Source: Candidatus Kinetoplastidibacterium crithidiae
GTDB taxonomy: Bacteria; Pseudomonadota; Gammaproteobacteria; Burkholderiales; Burkholderiaceae_B
Direction of reading: 5' to 3'
Length of the DNA stretch: 64,000 nt
Assembly: GCA_019278155.1 (NCBI GenBank)
Contig: JADMLC010000004.1
Location: 107,805 to 171,804 of the forward strand
In this document: positions 55,588 through 64,000 of the stretch, piece by piece
Position numbering within the stretch: the first letter of the stretch is position 1
Layout of the letters: each line of letters starts with the position of its first letter
The notes under the pieces: model-generated
Seen by the model: only the letters and a program-made list of their open reading frames with translations
The model's database searches: none
What the model was told of the DNA's origin: nothing
Program-made: the position numbers and the translations under genes

Positions 55588-58011
55588 TTAAATACGATGA
55601 CGCGCACCTATTTCCTTTGTAAGGTATTCTATAATCCCATTGATACAAACATTAACTCTATCATCATCTAAAGTCACCTCATCTTGAAACCAAAATCTCA
55701 TTGCTATACTTTTTTCTTCAAGACCATTGTTAACTTTGTCATTAGACCAAACATCAAATAATTTAAAATCTGTTACAATAAAAGATCCTTCATCTAATTT
55801 GATAAATTCATTGATTTTATCCTTAACTATTTGAAATTGTATATTTTTATCAATCCATAATGAAATATCTCTGACAACTATTGGCTGTTTTGATAAAAAT
55901 TTTGCTTCTGGTATTTTTACATTTAATAAAGCATCTAATTCCAATTCAAATACGATCGGAGCACAATGTAATTCTGCATCTAAAACGAACATAGGGCTTA
56001 ATTCACCAATCCATCCAATTTGGCGACCATAGAGGTTTATGGAAGCACTGCGAGATGGGTGTAAAGCTTTATGATGCTTAGACTCAAAAACAAGATCTGA
56101 ATATCTATTGCCAAATAAAGCCTCAATATCACCTTTTACATCATAGAAATCTACTAAACGCGTCTTTTCAGACCACTGTTCTTCTAAAAGATTACCATAA
56201 GCTATACCAGACAATAAAATAGGCTGATTGATTCCTAAAACATTTGTATTGTCATCAATAATATTATTATCTTTAAAAAAAACACGCGCAATCTCAAATA
56301 GTCTTACTCTAGAAAATTGTCTATTGATATTATAAGAAACATTTTTAACTAGACTAGGAATAATACTAGATCTCATAACAGACAAATTAGCAGAAATTGG
56401 ATTTTCTAGTTTTATAGAGTCTATATTACTAAAATATTTTTCTTCCCATTCAGAATGAACAAAACTATAATTGATCACTTCTTGATAATCTCTAGAAGCC
56501 ATCATTTTTCTGATATCATGTCTATCTAATTTAGATTCAGGAGACATTAACATATTTAATTGTGCTGTTGGCGGAACAGATGGAATATTTTCATAACCAT
56601 ATAACCTAGCCACTTCCTCGATTAGATCTTCTTCTATTTTCAAATCAAAACGATAACTAGGTGGAATAACATAGAAACAATCATTTTTTTCTTCAAATTT
56701 CATTTGCAACTTATTAAAAACAGCACGAACTTCTTCATGTTCTATTTTTACACCCAAAACCTTCGTGCATCTGGAAAGACGCATACATATTGAATTAGCT
56801 TCAGGTAAATCTTTTATGACATCTTCAATTGGACCAACATTACCACCGCAAATATTTACAATTAAACTTGTTATATAATTTAAACATTCTTTAGTTGAAC
56901 TATAATCAACCCCTCTCTCATAACGGTAAGCAGCCTCTGAATTTAACTTTAATTTTCTAGATAAACCAGCTACAGCAACAGGTTTCCAAAAAGCTGATTC
57001 TATATAGATATTTTTAGTTTCTTCTGTGACTGAAGAAGCTTTAGAACCCATTATACCAGCTAACCCTAATATGCTATTATTATCACTTATAACACCTATA
57101 TGATCATCCAACTTAATTAAATCACCATTTAATAAGGTTACCTGCTCACCTTTTTTCGACCATCTAATTTGTAGATTCCCAAAAATTTTATCTAAATCAT
57201 AGATATGAGAAGGGATACCAAGTTCTAACATTACATAATTAGATATATCTACCAAGATAGAAACACAACTTAATCCAGATTTAATTAAACGATCTCTTAT
57301 CAATCTAGGAGTTTCCACATTAATATTTAGATTACGTATTATTCTTCCAGAATAACGACCACATAAATCATCCGCAATTATATTAGGTTTTAAAATATCT
57401 TGAATAGTAGGAGAAATATAATCATATTTCGGAATGGAAATAGAATTATTGGTTAAAGCAGCAACTTCTCGAGCAATGCCTAGTACAGATAAACAGTCCG
57501 CCCTATTAGGAGTCAATTTAATATTAAAAATATGATCTCCTAAATTAAATTTGCTATATATATCATCACCTAATCTTGAATTGCATTCAATTTCTTCTTT
57601 TAAATGATCTAATAACAATAAATCTTGAAATAGAACAATCTCACCAAAACACATACCCTTGCTAAATAAATTGAATTTATTATTAGCAAAATTACCAGGT
57701 ATAGTTTCTTTATTAACAACTATAGCTTTAGAACCAGGTTTAATTGTTTTTAAACCTATACAATAAGCCCAAATATTAGCATCAATACTGTTATTAATGC
57801 CGTTATTTATCGAATAAACAGATACTCCACTGGAAGAATCATAGAAAATTAAATCTAGAACTTCTATCACAAGCATTTTATATTGAAATGGCTCAACAAA
57901 AGGATATAATTCTTCTACTTCTAATCCAGACATAGTAAGCTTATCAGAAAGTTCCTCTGAAGAGATTTGAGGATCAATCATAGAAAATAGCCAAGATTCA
58001 GGAAATTGCAT
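55588..58011 (-). CDS. pheT: Phenylalanine-tRNA ligase beta subunit
   Basis: Large subunit of the alpha2-beta2 PheRS. The start at 58011 gives MQFPESWLFSMIDPQISSEE, the family N-terminus; an ATG three codons upstream is less likely. The 807-residue protein lies in the usual 790-820 range: tRNA-binding domain, B3/B4 editing region (about residues 205-390, RYSGRIIRNLNI, DISNYVMLELGIPSHIYDLDK), B5, and the C-terminal FDX anticodon-binding domain. Codes 15 bases after pheS. Editing residues cannot be checked in detail here. Confidence 0.95.
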   Translation of the reverse strand: MQFPESWLFSMIDPQISSEELSDKLTMSGLEVEELYPFVEPFQYKMLVIEVLDLIFYDSSSGVSVYSINNGINNSIDANIWAYCIGLKTIKPGSKAIVVNKETIPGNFANNKFNLFSKGMCFGEIVLFQDLLLLDHLKEEIECNSRLGDDIYSKFNLGDHIFNIKLTPNRADCLSVLGIAREVAALTNNSISIPKYDYISPTIQDILKPNIIADDLCGRYSGRIIRNLNINVETPRLIRDRLIKSGLSCVSILVDISNYVMLELGIPSHIYDLDKIFGNLQIRWSKKGEQVTLLNGDLIKLDDHIGVISDNNSILGLAGIMGSKASSVTEETKNIYIESAFWKPVAVAGLSRKLKLNSEAAYRYERGVDYSSTKECLNYITSLIVNICGGNVGPIEDVIKDLPEANSICMRLSRCTKVLGVKIEHEEVRAVFNKLQMKFEEKNDCFYVIPPSYRFDLKIEEDLIEEVARLYGYENIPSVPPTAQLNMLMSPESKLDRHDIRKMMASRDYQEVINYSFVHSEWEEKYFSNIDSIKLENPISANLSVMRSSIIPSLVKNVSYNINRQFSRVRLFEIARVFFKDNNIIDDNTNVLGINQPILLSGIAYGNLLEEQWSEKTRLVDFYDVKGDIEALFGNRYSDLVFESKHHKALHPSRSASINLYGRQIGWIGELSPMFVLDAELHCAPIVFELELDALLNVKIPEAKFLSKQPIVVRDISLWIDKNIQFQIVKDKINEFIKLDEGSFIVTDFKLFDVWSNDKVNNGLEEKSIAMRFWFQDEVTLDDDRVNVCINGIIEYLTKEIGARHRI

Positions 58012-58026
58012 TATAAACAACCAACT

Positions 58027-59049
58027 TTAATTTCTAATTTGATTTAAAAAACGCAAATCATTTTCATAAAAATGACGTAAGTCAGTAATACCATATCTCA
58101 ACATAGTTAAACGTTCCAATCCAGAACCAAAAGCAAAACCCGTATAATCTTCTGGATTCAAACCAAAATTTCTAATTACATTAGGATGAATCTGACCAGC
58201 CCCTGATATTTCTAACCATTTACCCTTATTTAATCCATTTGTAAACATCATGTCTATTTCTGCAGATGGTTCTGTAAATGGAAAAAAAGATGGTCTAAAA
58301 CGCAATAAAAGATTTTCAGTTTCAAAAAAATATTTTAAGAACTCTGTATATACACCTTTCAAGTCAGCAAATGAAACATCCTTAGAAACCCATAAACCCT
58401 CAACCTGATGAAACATAGGTGAATGTGTTGCATCACTATCAATTCTATATGTTTTACCAGGAGCTATTACTTTTATAGGAGGCTTATTAGCACTAGCATA
58501 ACGAACTTGCATTGGACTTGTATGAGTTCTTAATAAAAGAGGCAGGTCATTCTGGTCTTTTAAATTCAAATAAAAGGTATCTTGCATAGAACGAGCAGGA
58601 TGATCAATAGGACTATTCAATGCAGTAAAATTATTCCAATCTGTTTCTATTTCTGGCCCATCTATAACATCAAACCCTATAGATCGAAAAATTTTTTCTA
58701 TTCTTTCTTGAGTTCTCATAATAGGATGTATGTTCCCAAATGCTTTACCTCTACCAGGTAGGGTAACATCAATTAAATTGGAAGAAACGCTTAAAGAAAT
58801 ATTAATGTCCTGTAAATATGATTTTTTCTTGGCCAATAAAATCTCTATTCTATCTTTTGCGTCATTGATTAATTTTCCATATTGACGTTTTGTCTCTATA
58901 TCAAAATCAGAAAACCTCTTAAAAAATTTTGTCAAAACACCATTTTTTCCTATAAAATGTGCCTTTGCTCTATCCAGAGAGGCTGAATCTGTTGCGGATT
59001 CAAATTCTTTTTCTGCATTTTCAACAATTTCATCTAATGAATGAATCAT
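58027..59049 (-). CDS. pheS: Phenylalanine-tRNA ligase alpha subunit
   Basis: Catalytic subunit of PheRS. The 340-residue protein has an N-terminal coiled coil (about residues 1-90) and the class II core: [20 protein letters not shown] (motif 1 region), [32 protein letters not shown] (motif 2), and [18 protein letters not shown] (motif 3). The conserved [16 protein letters not shown] is intact. A strong terminator hairpin lies only 13 bases upstream of its start, between rplT and pheS. Confidence 0.97.
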   Translation of the reverse strand: MIHSLDEIVENAEKEFESATDSASLDRAKAHFIGKNGVLTKFFKRFSDFDIETKRQYGKLINDAKDRIEILLAKKKSYLQDINISLSVSSNLIDVTLPGRGKAFGNIHPIMRTQERIEKIFRSIGFDVIDGPEIETDWNNFTALNSPIDHPARSMQDTFYLNLKDQNDLPLLLRTHTSPMQVRYASANKPPIKVIAPGKTYRIDSDATHSPMFHQVEGLWVSKDVSFADLKGVYTEFLKYFFETENLLLRFRPSFFPFTEPSAEIDMMFTNGLNKGKWLEISGAGQIHPNVIRNFGLNPEDYTGFAFGSGLERLTMLRYGITDLRHFYENDLRFLNQIRN

Positions 59050-59062
59050 TTATATGTTTACT

Positions 59063-59102
59063 AAAAAAAACACGGATACGGTCATAAATATCGCATCCGT
59101 GT
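59063..59102 (-). terminator. Terminator/attenuator between rplT and pheS
   Basis: On the minus strand an 11-bp stem (59070-59080 with 59092-59102, one G-U pair) is followed by eight T (59063-59070). It starts 9 bases after the rplT stop and ends 13 bases before the pheS ATG, so pheS must depend on read-through or on a promoter inside rplT. E. coli has an attenuator at the same place, but no Phe-rich leader ORF fits here. Confidence 0.85.
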
Positions 59103-59111
59103 AAAATATGG

Positions 59112-59465
59112 TTATAAACTTTCTTTAACTTTTTGCACAATACAAGCAAATCCATTTTTATCACGAACTGCCATATCTGCTAAAACTTTACGGTCAATCT
59201 CAATCATAGCCTTTTTAAGACCAGCTATAAAAACACTATAATTTAAATCATATTCATGTACAGCTGCATTAATACGAGTGATCCATAAAGAACGAAAGGT
59301 CCTTTTCTTATTTCTACGATCACGATAAGCATACTGACCAGCACGCATAACAGCTTGCTTAGCAATCCTGAAAACATTACCGCGACGTCCTAGGTAGCCT
59401 TTGGCTGAATTGATAATTTTTTTATGACGAGCATGAGCCGTCACTCCACGTTTTACACGAGGCAT
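59112..59465 (-). CDS. rplT: 50S ribosomal protein L20
   Basis: A 117-residue basic ribosomal protein that initiates 50S assembly. Signatures: [60 protein letters not shown] and [20 protein letters not shown]. Length one residue short of E. coli. It follows rpmI by 24 bases. In other bacteria L20 represses its operon through a leader structure; infC, which normally precedes rpmI, is not present here. Confidence 0.98.
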   Translation of the reverse strand: MPRVKRGVTAHARHKKIINSAKGYLGRRGNVFRIAKQAVMRAGQYAYRDRRNKKRTFRSLWITRINAAVHEYDLNYSVFIAGLKKAMIEIDRKVLADMAVRDKNGFACIVQKVKESL

Positions 59466-59489
59466 AATAATTCTCCATTATTTTTATTA

Positions 59490-59687
59490 TTAAGCATAAG
59501 GCATCATTGCTCTTACCAAAGACATATCAGAACTATGAACTACAGTAGAGCCACGCAATTGACGTTTTACTTTGGTATTTTTCTTAGTAAGAATATGCCT
59601 TTTAAAGGCATGGGCACGTTTTACAGATCCATCACTACGGAACCTGAAACGCTTAGAAGCGCCCCTTTTAGTTTTCATTTTAGGCAT
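59490..59687 (-). CDS. rpmI: 50S ribosomal protein L35
   Basis: A 65-residue very basic ribosomal protein, normal length. It begins [20 protein letters not shown] and contains [20 protein letters not shown] and [12 protein letters not shown], all family hallmarks. It is now the first gene of the rpmI-rplT-(terminator)-pheS-pheT-ihfA-merR series, because infC and thrS are absent immediately upstream. Confidence 0.97.
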   Translation of the reverse strand: MPKMKTKRGASKRFRFRSDGSVKRAHAFKRHILTKKNTKVKRQLRGSTVVHSSDMSLVRAMMPYA

Positions 59688-60213
59688 ATAATTTCCTAAA
59701 TAATTAATATGTTATTTTACATGATATATGGTGAATGTTGGAAAACACCAACAAAACTTTTTGACCAATAATCTTTTTAAATTCGCATAACAAAATTACC
59801 TGCGAATTACACTACATTGTAGTGTTTTTCTTACTACTTTGTCGACTATTACTTAAGAGAAAATGCAATTTAAACACAAATTAATTTAAAAAAATTGAGA
59901 CTACAACCATTCATGCTTATCTAAACAGCTTTTAAAATCCAAGCTAAACATAATTAGAAATTATAAATGTCGCTAAAAAATTAATAAATATTTATATGGT
60001 TATTATTGTTAATGAAACAACAATTTACACATATTTTGTACTGTAGCACACACAAATTGATAAAAGTATTATAAAGCTTACTTGACTAAAGAAAGGAAAG
60101 CATAGCATCATTATAAACAGAAATTGTTCAATATTCTTAGTATTATTGAATATAACAATTTTCAAATAATTAATAATTTACCTGCAAGCATGTGATTTAA
60201 AGAGGCAGTATAC
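59688..60213. other. Gene-free region between divergent rpmI and csp
   Basis: About 525 AT-rich bases without a supportable coding frame. Contents: an inverted repeat with 7-base arms 59781-59787 and 59801-59807, a plus-strand terminator-like hairpin at 59809-59830, and the leader of the cold-shock gene at the right, with TTGACT at 60082-60087 as a possible -35. infC would be expected next to rpmI in relatives, and no remnant of it was recognised. Confidence 0.6.
59809..59830 (+). terminator. Orphan plus-strand terminator-like hairpin
   Basis: A perfect 7-bp stem (59809-59815 with 59819-59825, loop ATT) is followed by TTTTCTT. No plus-strand gene lies to its left; rpmI is on the minus strand. 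It may end a small RNA, or be part of the rpmI leader read from the other strand. Confidence 0.5.
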
Positions 60214-60456
60214 ATGTCTAGTATAAACGAAATGAATAATGATCAGAAAGTAAAATCAACTGGCACAGTAAAATGGTTTAATGATGCTAAGGGATTTGGA
60301 TTTATAACACCAGATGATGGCGGTGAAGAAATATTTGCACATTTTTCTTCTATTCAAATGGATGGTTTCAGAACCCTAAAAGAAGGACAAAAAGTTTCAT
60401 ATGAGCTCACACAAGGACCAAAAGGAAAACAAGCACTAAATATAACTAAACCATAA
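60214..60456 (+). CDS. CspA-family cold-shock protein
   Basis: An 80-residue single-stranded nucleic-acid-binding OB-fold protein. RNP1 and RNP2 are clear: [20 protein letters not shown] then [14 protein letters not shown]. About 13 N-terminal residues ([13 protein letters not shown]) precede the usual start region and are not typical. The AGAGG Shine-Dalgarno lies about 10 bases upstream of this ATG; a start at the internal Met6 is possible. The long upstream leader is consistent with the post-transcriptional control known for this family. Followed by a strong terminator. Confidence 0.92.
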   Translation: MSSINEMNNDQKVKSTGTVKWFNDAKGFGFITPDDGGEEIFAHFSSIQMDGFRTLKEGQKVSYELTQGPKGKQALNITKP

Positions 60457-60556
60457 ATATAATTATGTTAGCAGTATGAATATTGACAGTTCTATTAATG
60501 CACAGTAAATCTGTTATTACATAGAACAATATCTATTGTTGAGACATAATAAAGTT

Positions 60557-60605
60557 CTATAAAGCCCAGATAATGTTCATAACAACTGGGCTTTATAGTT
60601 TTTAT
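60557..60605 (+). terminator. Terminator after csp
   Basis: A perfect 13-bp stem (60557-60569 with 60586-60598) is followed by TTTTTATT. It lies between the convergent csp and sodB stops and may also work weakly leftward. Confidence 0.85.
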
Positions 60606-60612
60606 TGTCTAT

Positions 60613-61194
60613 TTATGATGAGAAATTTCGATCAGCAAATTTCCAATTAACTATTGACCAATAATTTTCCAAATATTTAACTCTTGCATTTCTATAATCA
60701 ATATAATATGCATGCTCCCAAACATCACATGTAATAATAGCTTTATCATTACTATTTACAGTAGTTGCAGCATTACTAGTATTTAAAATTTCTAAAGCTC
60801 CGTTTTCTTTCTTTACTAGCCAAGTCCAACCAGATCCAAAATTACTTGCGGCATGTTTATTGAACTCTATTTTAAATGAATTGAAATCACCCCATTTTTG
60901 ATTAATAGCATCAGCCAAATTTCCTACTGGGTTTTCTGTAGAATCAGGACAAAGACTATTCCAATAAAAATTATGATTCCATACTTGTGCTGCATTATTA
61001 AATACAGGACCAGAAGATTTTTTGATTATTTCTTCCAATGACATTTCTTGAAATTCTGTATTTTGAATTAAAGAATTGAGATTGTTAATATAAGTTTGAT
61101 GATGTTTTCCATAATGAAATTCTATGGTTTCCTTTGAAATATAAGGACTCAAAGAATCTATTTTATATGGCAAATCTGGCAAAACATGAACCAT
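60613..61194 (-). CDS. sodB: Superoxide dismutase (Fe type)
   Basis: Detoxifies superoxide. The 193-residue protein has metal ligands in the normal order: His in TIEFHYGKHHQTYINNLN (first His near residue 27), His in QVWNHNFYWNSL, Asp and His in ITCDVWEHAYYIDYRN. Gly in AASNFGSGWTWLVKKENG and the WNHNFYW signature suggest Fe rather than Mn. The xseA gene lies upstream on the same strand, an order known in Bordetella-type genomes. Confidence 0.95.
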   Translation of the reverse strand: MVHVLPDLPYKIDSLSPYISKETIEFHYGKHHQTYINNLNSLIQNTEFQEMSLEEIIKKSSGPVFNNAAQVWNHNFYWNSLCPDSTENPVGNLADAINQKWGDFNSFKIEFNKHAASNFGSGWTWLVKKENGALEILNTSNAATTVNSNDKAIITCDVWEHAYYIDYRNARVKYLENYWSIVNWKFADRNFSS

Positions 61195-61243
61195 TTTAAC
61201 TTAAACTCCTATAATAATTTAAAATAAATTAACTAATTCTATT

Positions 61244-62587
61244 TCAAGAATCTACTAATACATCTACTTTACCATCATAAAATTGAATTTCCAATCTTTG
61301 CTTATAAACTAAATCTTTAGAGCTTTTTACTATCTTACCATCATTATTTCTAACGAAAGAATATCCTCGCAATAAAACATTATCTGGACTTAATAAGTGT
61401 AATCTAGATTCTAAATGTTCTAAATTATTTTTCTTAATAAGAAAGATAGATTTATGAATTCTATATAATTTGTCGATATATGATTTAATAAAATTTAAAT
61501 AATGATCAATAGTTGGCTTATTATTGAATAGATTATTTTTTAAAATTGTTAATTTTTTAGAATATCTGAATTGTGGTTCCTTAACCGTTGATGATAATAA
61601 TTTCAAAAAATATGAAATTCTATCTTTTTTACGATTTAAGATTATTCCTGGAGAAATAATCCTGAATGAAAGTCTATCAAGATTTTGTTCGAAAATTCTT
61701 ATAAGGTTTGTTTGAGATTTACTGATGCTATTTTGACACCAATATAATTTATTCTCTAAGTCTTTCTTAGCTATACAAGCTAATTCAGCAGCAGCTGTTG
61801 GTGTTGGCGCATGCAAATCCACTACAAAATCAGCAATTGTAAAATCAATATCATGACCAATACCACTAATAGTCGGAATTAAACTATCGCTAATAGCTCG
61901 TGCTAGGTCCTCATTATTAAAACACCACATATCTTCTAAACTACCACCTCCTCTAACTAAAAGTAAGGTATCAACTTCCAATCTTTTATTCGCAACTTTT
62001 AATTGTTCGATGATTTTATAAGAAGCATTTTCCCCTTGCACTGGTGTCGGGTAAACGATTAATCTGACATAAGGAGCTCTTCTTTTAAAAACTGCAATTA
62101 CATCCTTTAAAGCAGCGGCCTTTAATGAGGTAATAATTCCGACTGAGTTAGGAATAGTTTTAATTTTTCTTTTTCTTGCTTTTTCAAATAAACCTTCAAG
62201 AGCTAATTTATTTTTTATTATCAAGTATTGCTCATGCAAATTCCCTGTACCGGATATAACTATGCCAGTCGCTTGCAGCTGATAGTCTCCTCTTGGAGTA
62301 TATAAAGATAATTTAGCATAAACTTGTACTTGATCACCATTTTTTGGCATAAATACTGATGCTGACGAATACCCTTTAAACATTACTACTCTTACTGACG
62401 CTTGATTATCTTTTAATGTGAAATACCAATGACCAGATGAAGCAATAACAAAATTAGACACCTCTCCTTTTACATAAACAAAAGGTAATTCCTTATCAAA
62501 AAAATTACTTATAAATTTATTTAATTCAAAAACACTCCATACTTCATTAAATCCATCTCTTAATTCAATTAATGTATCTTTGCTCAT
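61244..62587 (-). CDS. xseA: Exodeoxyribonuclease VII large subunit
   Basis: Degrades single-stranded DNA with XseB. The start at 62587 gives MSKDTLIELRDGFNEVWSVF; an upstream in-frame ATG at 62659 adds a hydrophobic stretch not seen in homologues. The 447-residue protein has an N-terminal OB fold (KGEVSNFVIASSGHWYFTLK), the central domain with PNSVGIITSLKAAALKDVI and TLLLVRGGGSLEDMWCFNNE, HAPTPTAAAELA, and a long coiled-coil C-terminal half. A near-consensus DnaA box (62611-62619) overlaps its leader. xseB is not in this window. Confidence 0.94.
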   Translation of the reverse strand: MSKDTLIELRDGFNEVWSVFELNKFISNFFDKELPFVYVKGEVSNFVIASSGHWYFTLKDNQASVRVVMFKGYSSASVFMPKNGDQVQVYAKLSLYTPRGDYQLQATGIVISGTGNLHEQYLIIKNKLALEGLFEKARKRKIKTIPNSVGIITSLKAAALKDVIAVFKRRAPYVRLIVYPTPVQGENASYKIIEQLKVANKRLEVDTLLLVRGGGSLEDMWCFNNEDLARAISDSLIPTISGIGHDIDFTIADFVVDLHAPTPTAAAELACIAKKDLENKLYWCQNSISKSQTNLIRIFEQNLDRLSFRIISPGIILNRKKDRISYFLKLLSSTVKEPQFRYSKKLTILKNNLFNNKPTIDHYLNFIKSYIDKLYRIHKSIFLIKKNNLEHLESRLHLLSPDNVLLRGYSFVRNNDGKIVKSSKDLVYKQRLEIQFYDGKVDVLVDS

Positions 62588-63815
62588 ATAATCAACACCA
62601 AAATCAAAAACTATCCACAGAATTAAAACACTTGTAAAAATCAACAATTTACATAGCAATTAAACCATAATAACCCATAAGATCAAGACATATGGTAGTA
62701 ACTCTTTGATTAATCAATGATTTTATATAAAACTGTATAAAAACTATACAATCCACTTTTAGACTAAGCAAGACAGTATATCTTAGAAGTTACACACACA
62801 ATTATCCACAATTTTTGTGGATATATAAAAAAGATGATATTTAATATAAATACTACAAAAAATTAAATAATATATGATAGTAATTTTATTAATATCTACG
62901 TTTTTAGGAATATTATTAATATGAATTATTAAAAAATTAATCGTAAACGGTTCTTTAGAAAAGTTCTATATCCCATATCATACATAAATATTCTATTTAT
63001 CAAAAAATTTACTCGTCAGATATTTTATATATAGACCAAATGCCCATAAAATAATAATTGGAAATATTGTGCATACTAAAAAACACTAGTCGTAATTGCA
63101 ATAGTAAAAGAATTAAAATCTCTAGTATGGAAATATTTGTAATCAGCAAAGATTAAAGTAATCATGACAATGAAAACTTCTATACAAAAATCAATAAATA
63201 AAACAAAAGCTGCCACTTTTATTATCAATGATATAAGCAAATATGATTTTCAAAATAACTTTATTAATCATGATAGTAATGATTAATCTATGTTTTTTAG
63301 AATAGATTTTCCCATAGTATATATTGGATACAATTATTATTGTTGCATTTGAAAAGTTTTTATACATAAAATGTTTCAAAAATATAATAACTATATTTTG
63401 AATTAGGAATTTATAAAAAATTTTAATACTGCTAGAAATATATTCAACTAAGGTTAATAAATTATACTAGATGATAATTTCAATTTTAAAGGCTATAATT
63501 TTTACATTTTGTAATGTAATATCTGATGCTATAAAATACTTAGCAATCAAAAATAATAGGTTATTGTAAAACGTCTATGTTAGCAAAATTTTCAGAGTAT
63601 GTTTATAACAAAAAACTGAATATAGGTACAATTTTCATCATAAATAGCATCTATAAAATTAAAAGTGATTTTATTAAGACATTTGGTCAAATATGCTCTA
63701 GCCTATATCTTTAACAAATTGTATTATCTTATTTATTAAGTTTGTATTAAGTTAAATTGATACAAATCCTGACCAAGGAATAAATAATTTAGCACTAAAA
63801 ATGTTAACTTGATAC
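62588..63815. other. 1.2-kb region without recognisable genes
   Basis: Very AT-rich. I see only short frames (for example 45 codons from 63578 and 40 codons from 63163, plus strand; 62 codons at 63191-63379, minus strand), none with recognisable motifs or good ribosome binding sites. It may be an eroded gene, or an intergenic control region. The left part contains the DnaA-box-like cluster. Confidence 0.6.
62790..62824. other. DnaA-box-like cluster with perfect palindrome
   Basis: A perfect consensus DnaA box TTATCCACA (62802-62810), an opposed box with one mismatch (complement of 62816-62824), and a third poorer copy TTACACACA (62790-62798) lie together. The first two form a 9-bp perfect inverted repeat with a 3-base loop (62803-62823). 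An A/T-only stretch follows at 62821-62880. A further box with one mismatch lies at 62611-62619. This may be a replication-initiation or DnaA-regulated site; no dnaA, dnaN or mnmG is nearby. Confidence 0.4.
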
Positions 63816-64000
63816 ATGCCTAGTAAAGAATTTTATTACGAAAAGAAAATTAAGAAATATTATATAAATTTTAGCAATCTCCCTAATTTTATTGTTAGTA
63901 AAAAAATAATATTACAAAGGGTTGAATATTGTTGGAATAATAAAGTGATTTTCATCACGATAACTCCGACTAAATTTAACTCAGAAATAATTCCAAAAAA
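63816..64000 (+). CDS. Unidentified open frame running off the right edge
   Basis: ATG at 63816 opens 61 codons with no stop before the window ends. The translation is Lys/Ile/Asn/Tyr-rich, begins MPSKEFYYEKKIKKYYINFS and later has a hydrophobic VIFITITPTKF stretch. A stop lies just before the ATG, and no clear Shine-Dalgarno is present. No family was recognised. It could be the start of a real gene, a decayed gene, or chance. Confidence 0.3.
   Translation, partial: MPSKEFYYEKKIKKYYINFSNLPNFIVSKKIILQRVEYCWNNKVIFITITPTKFNSEIIPK

Noticed and set aside
62588..62659. Signal-peptide-like extension of XseA
   Set aside because: The hydrophobic residues arise from translating the leader; XseA is cytoplasmic and the inner ATG fits homologues.
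63191..63379. 62-codon minus-strand frame as a real gene
   Set aside because: Composition is what random AT-rich sequence gives, no ribosome binding site and no recognisable motif.
1..64000. CRISPR arrays, phage or defence systems, insertion sequences
   Set aside because: No regularly spaced repeats, transposase, integrase or toxin-antitoxin motifs were seen on either strand.

Overview
The window is a compact, AT-rich (roughly 30% GC by eye) bacterial chromosome segment with about 54 protein genes, no rRNA, no intact tRNA, no insertion sequence, no prophage and no CRISPR. Gene order matches betaproteobacteria of the Alcaligenaceae/Bordetella type: rpsB-tsf-pyrH-frr-uppS-cdsA-dxr-bamA-skp-fabZ-rnhB, rpmI-rplT-pheS-pheT-ihfA-merR, folC-cvpA-purF, ppsA/ppsR, aceE-aceF-lpdA. 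Strong AT bias, clean loss of single genes from conserved operons and several decaying pseudogenes point to an obligate endosymbiont. The closest fit I know is Candidatus Kinetoplastibacterium, the symbiont of trypanosomatid flagellates. That identification is from memory of gene content and order and could not be checked by search.

Layout. 1-600: the 3' end of a cstA-type transporter gene plus its small partner ybdD. 786-4980: guaB-guaA, then a two-gene (bipartite) lipoate ligase. 4984-8442 (minus): tatD, holB, tmk, mltG, overlapping or tightly packed. 8528-15241: ygfZ, a VIT1/CCC1 carrier, rnfH, smpB, ppsA with its divergent regulator ppsR, rnhB. 15263-18044: the lipid A cluster in ruins (lpxB, lpxA and lpxD are pseudogenes) with only fabZ and skp intact. 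18097-26296 (minus): bamA, dxr, cdsA, uppS, frr, pyrH, tsf, rpsB, with rseP missing. 26623-28911 (plus): map, marC family, dsbB. 28969-33150 (minus): purF, cvpA, folC, rph. Then yicC (plus), purL, a PHP phosphoesterase, a second TatD, lolD and lolC/E (minus). 42041-44654 (plus): an RpfE-like gene and recJ. 44659-53249 (minus): nadE, an MscS-type channel, lpdA, aceF, aceE. 53493: folD (plus). 54439-59687 (minus): a small unknown gene, a tRNA-Pro relic, merR, ihfA, pheT, pheS, rplT, rpmI. 60214-62587: csp, sodB, xseA. From 62588 onward about 1.2 kb has no recognisable gene but holds a DnaA-box-like cluster. An unidentified open frame runs off the right edge.

How it fits together. Purine synthesis (purF, purL, guaB, guaA, folD), lipoate attachment plus pyruvate dehydrogenase, isoprenoid and undecaprenyl synthesis (dxr, uppS), phospholipid synthesis (cdsA, fabZ), and translation and replication housekeeping are retained. 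Envelope biology is asymmetric. Outer-membrane protein assembly (bamA, skp), lipoprotein export (lolC/E, lolD), periplasmic disulfide formation (dsbB) and peptidoglycan processing (mltG) survive, while the first steps of lipid A synthesis are dead. The outer membrane therefore probably lacks LPS. Repair and regulation are minimal: recJ, xseA, ihfA, one MerR-type regulator, one cold-shock protein.

The most notable observations are the lpxA-lpxB deletion junction and the lpxD fragment with a 19-bp tandem duplication, the tRNA-Pro pseudogene, the terminator lodged between rplT and pheS, a possible rpsB leader, orphan hairpins upstream of rpmI where infC would be expected, and the candidate origin-like site near the right end.
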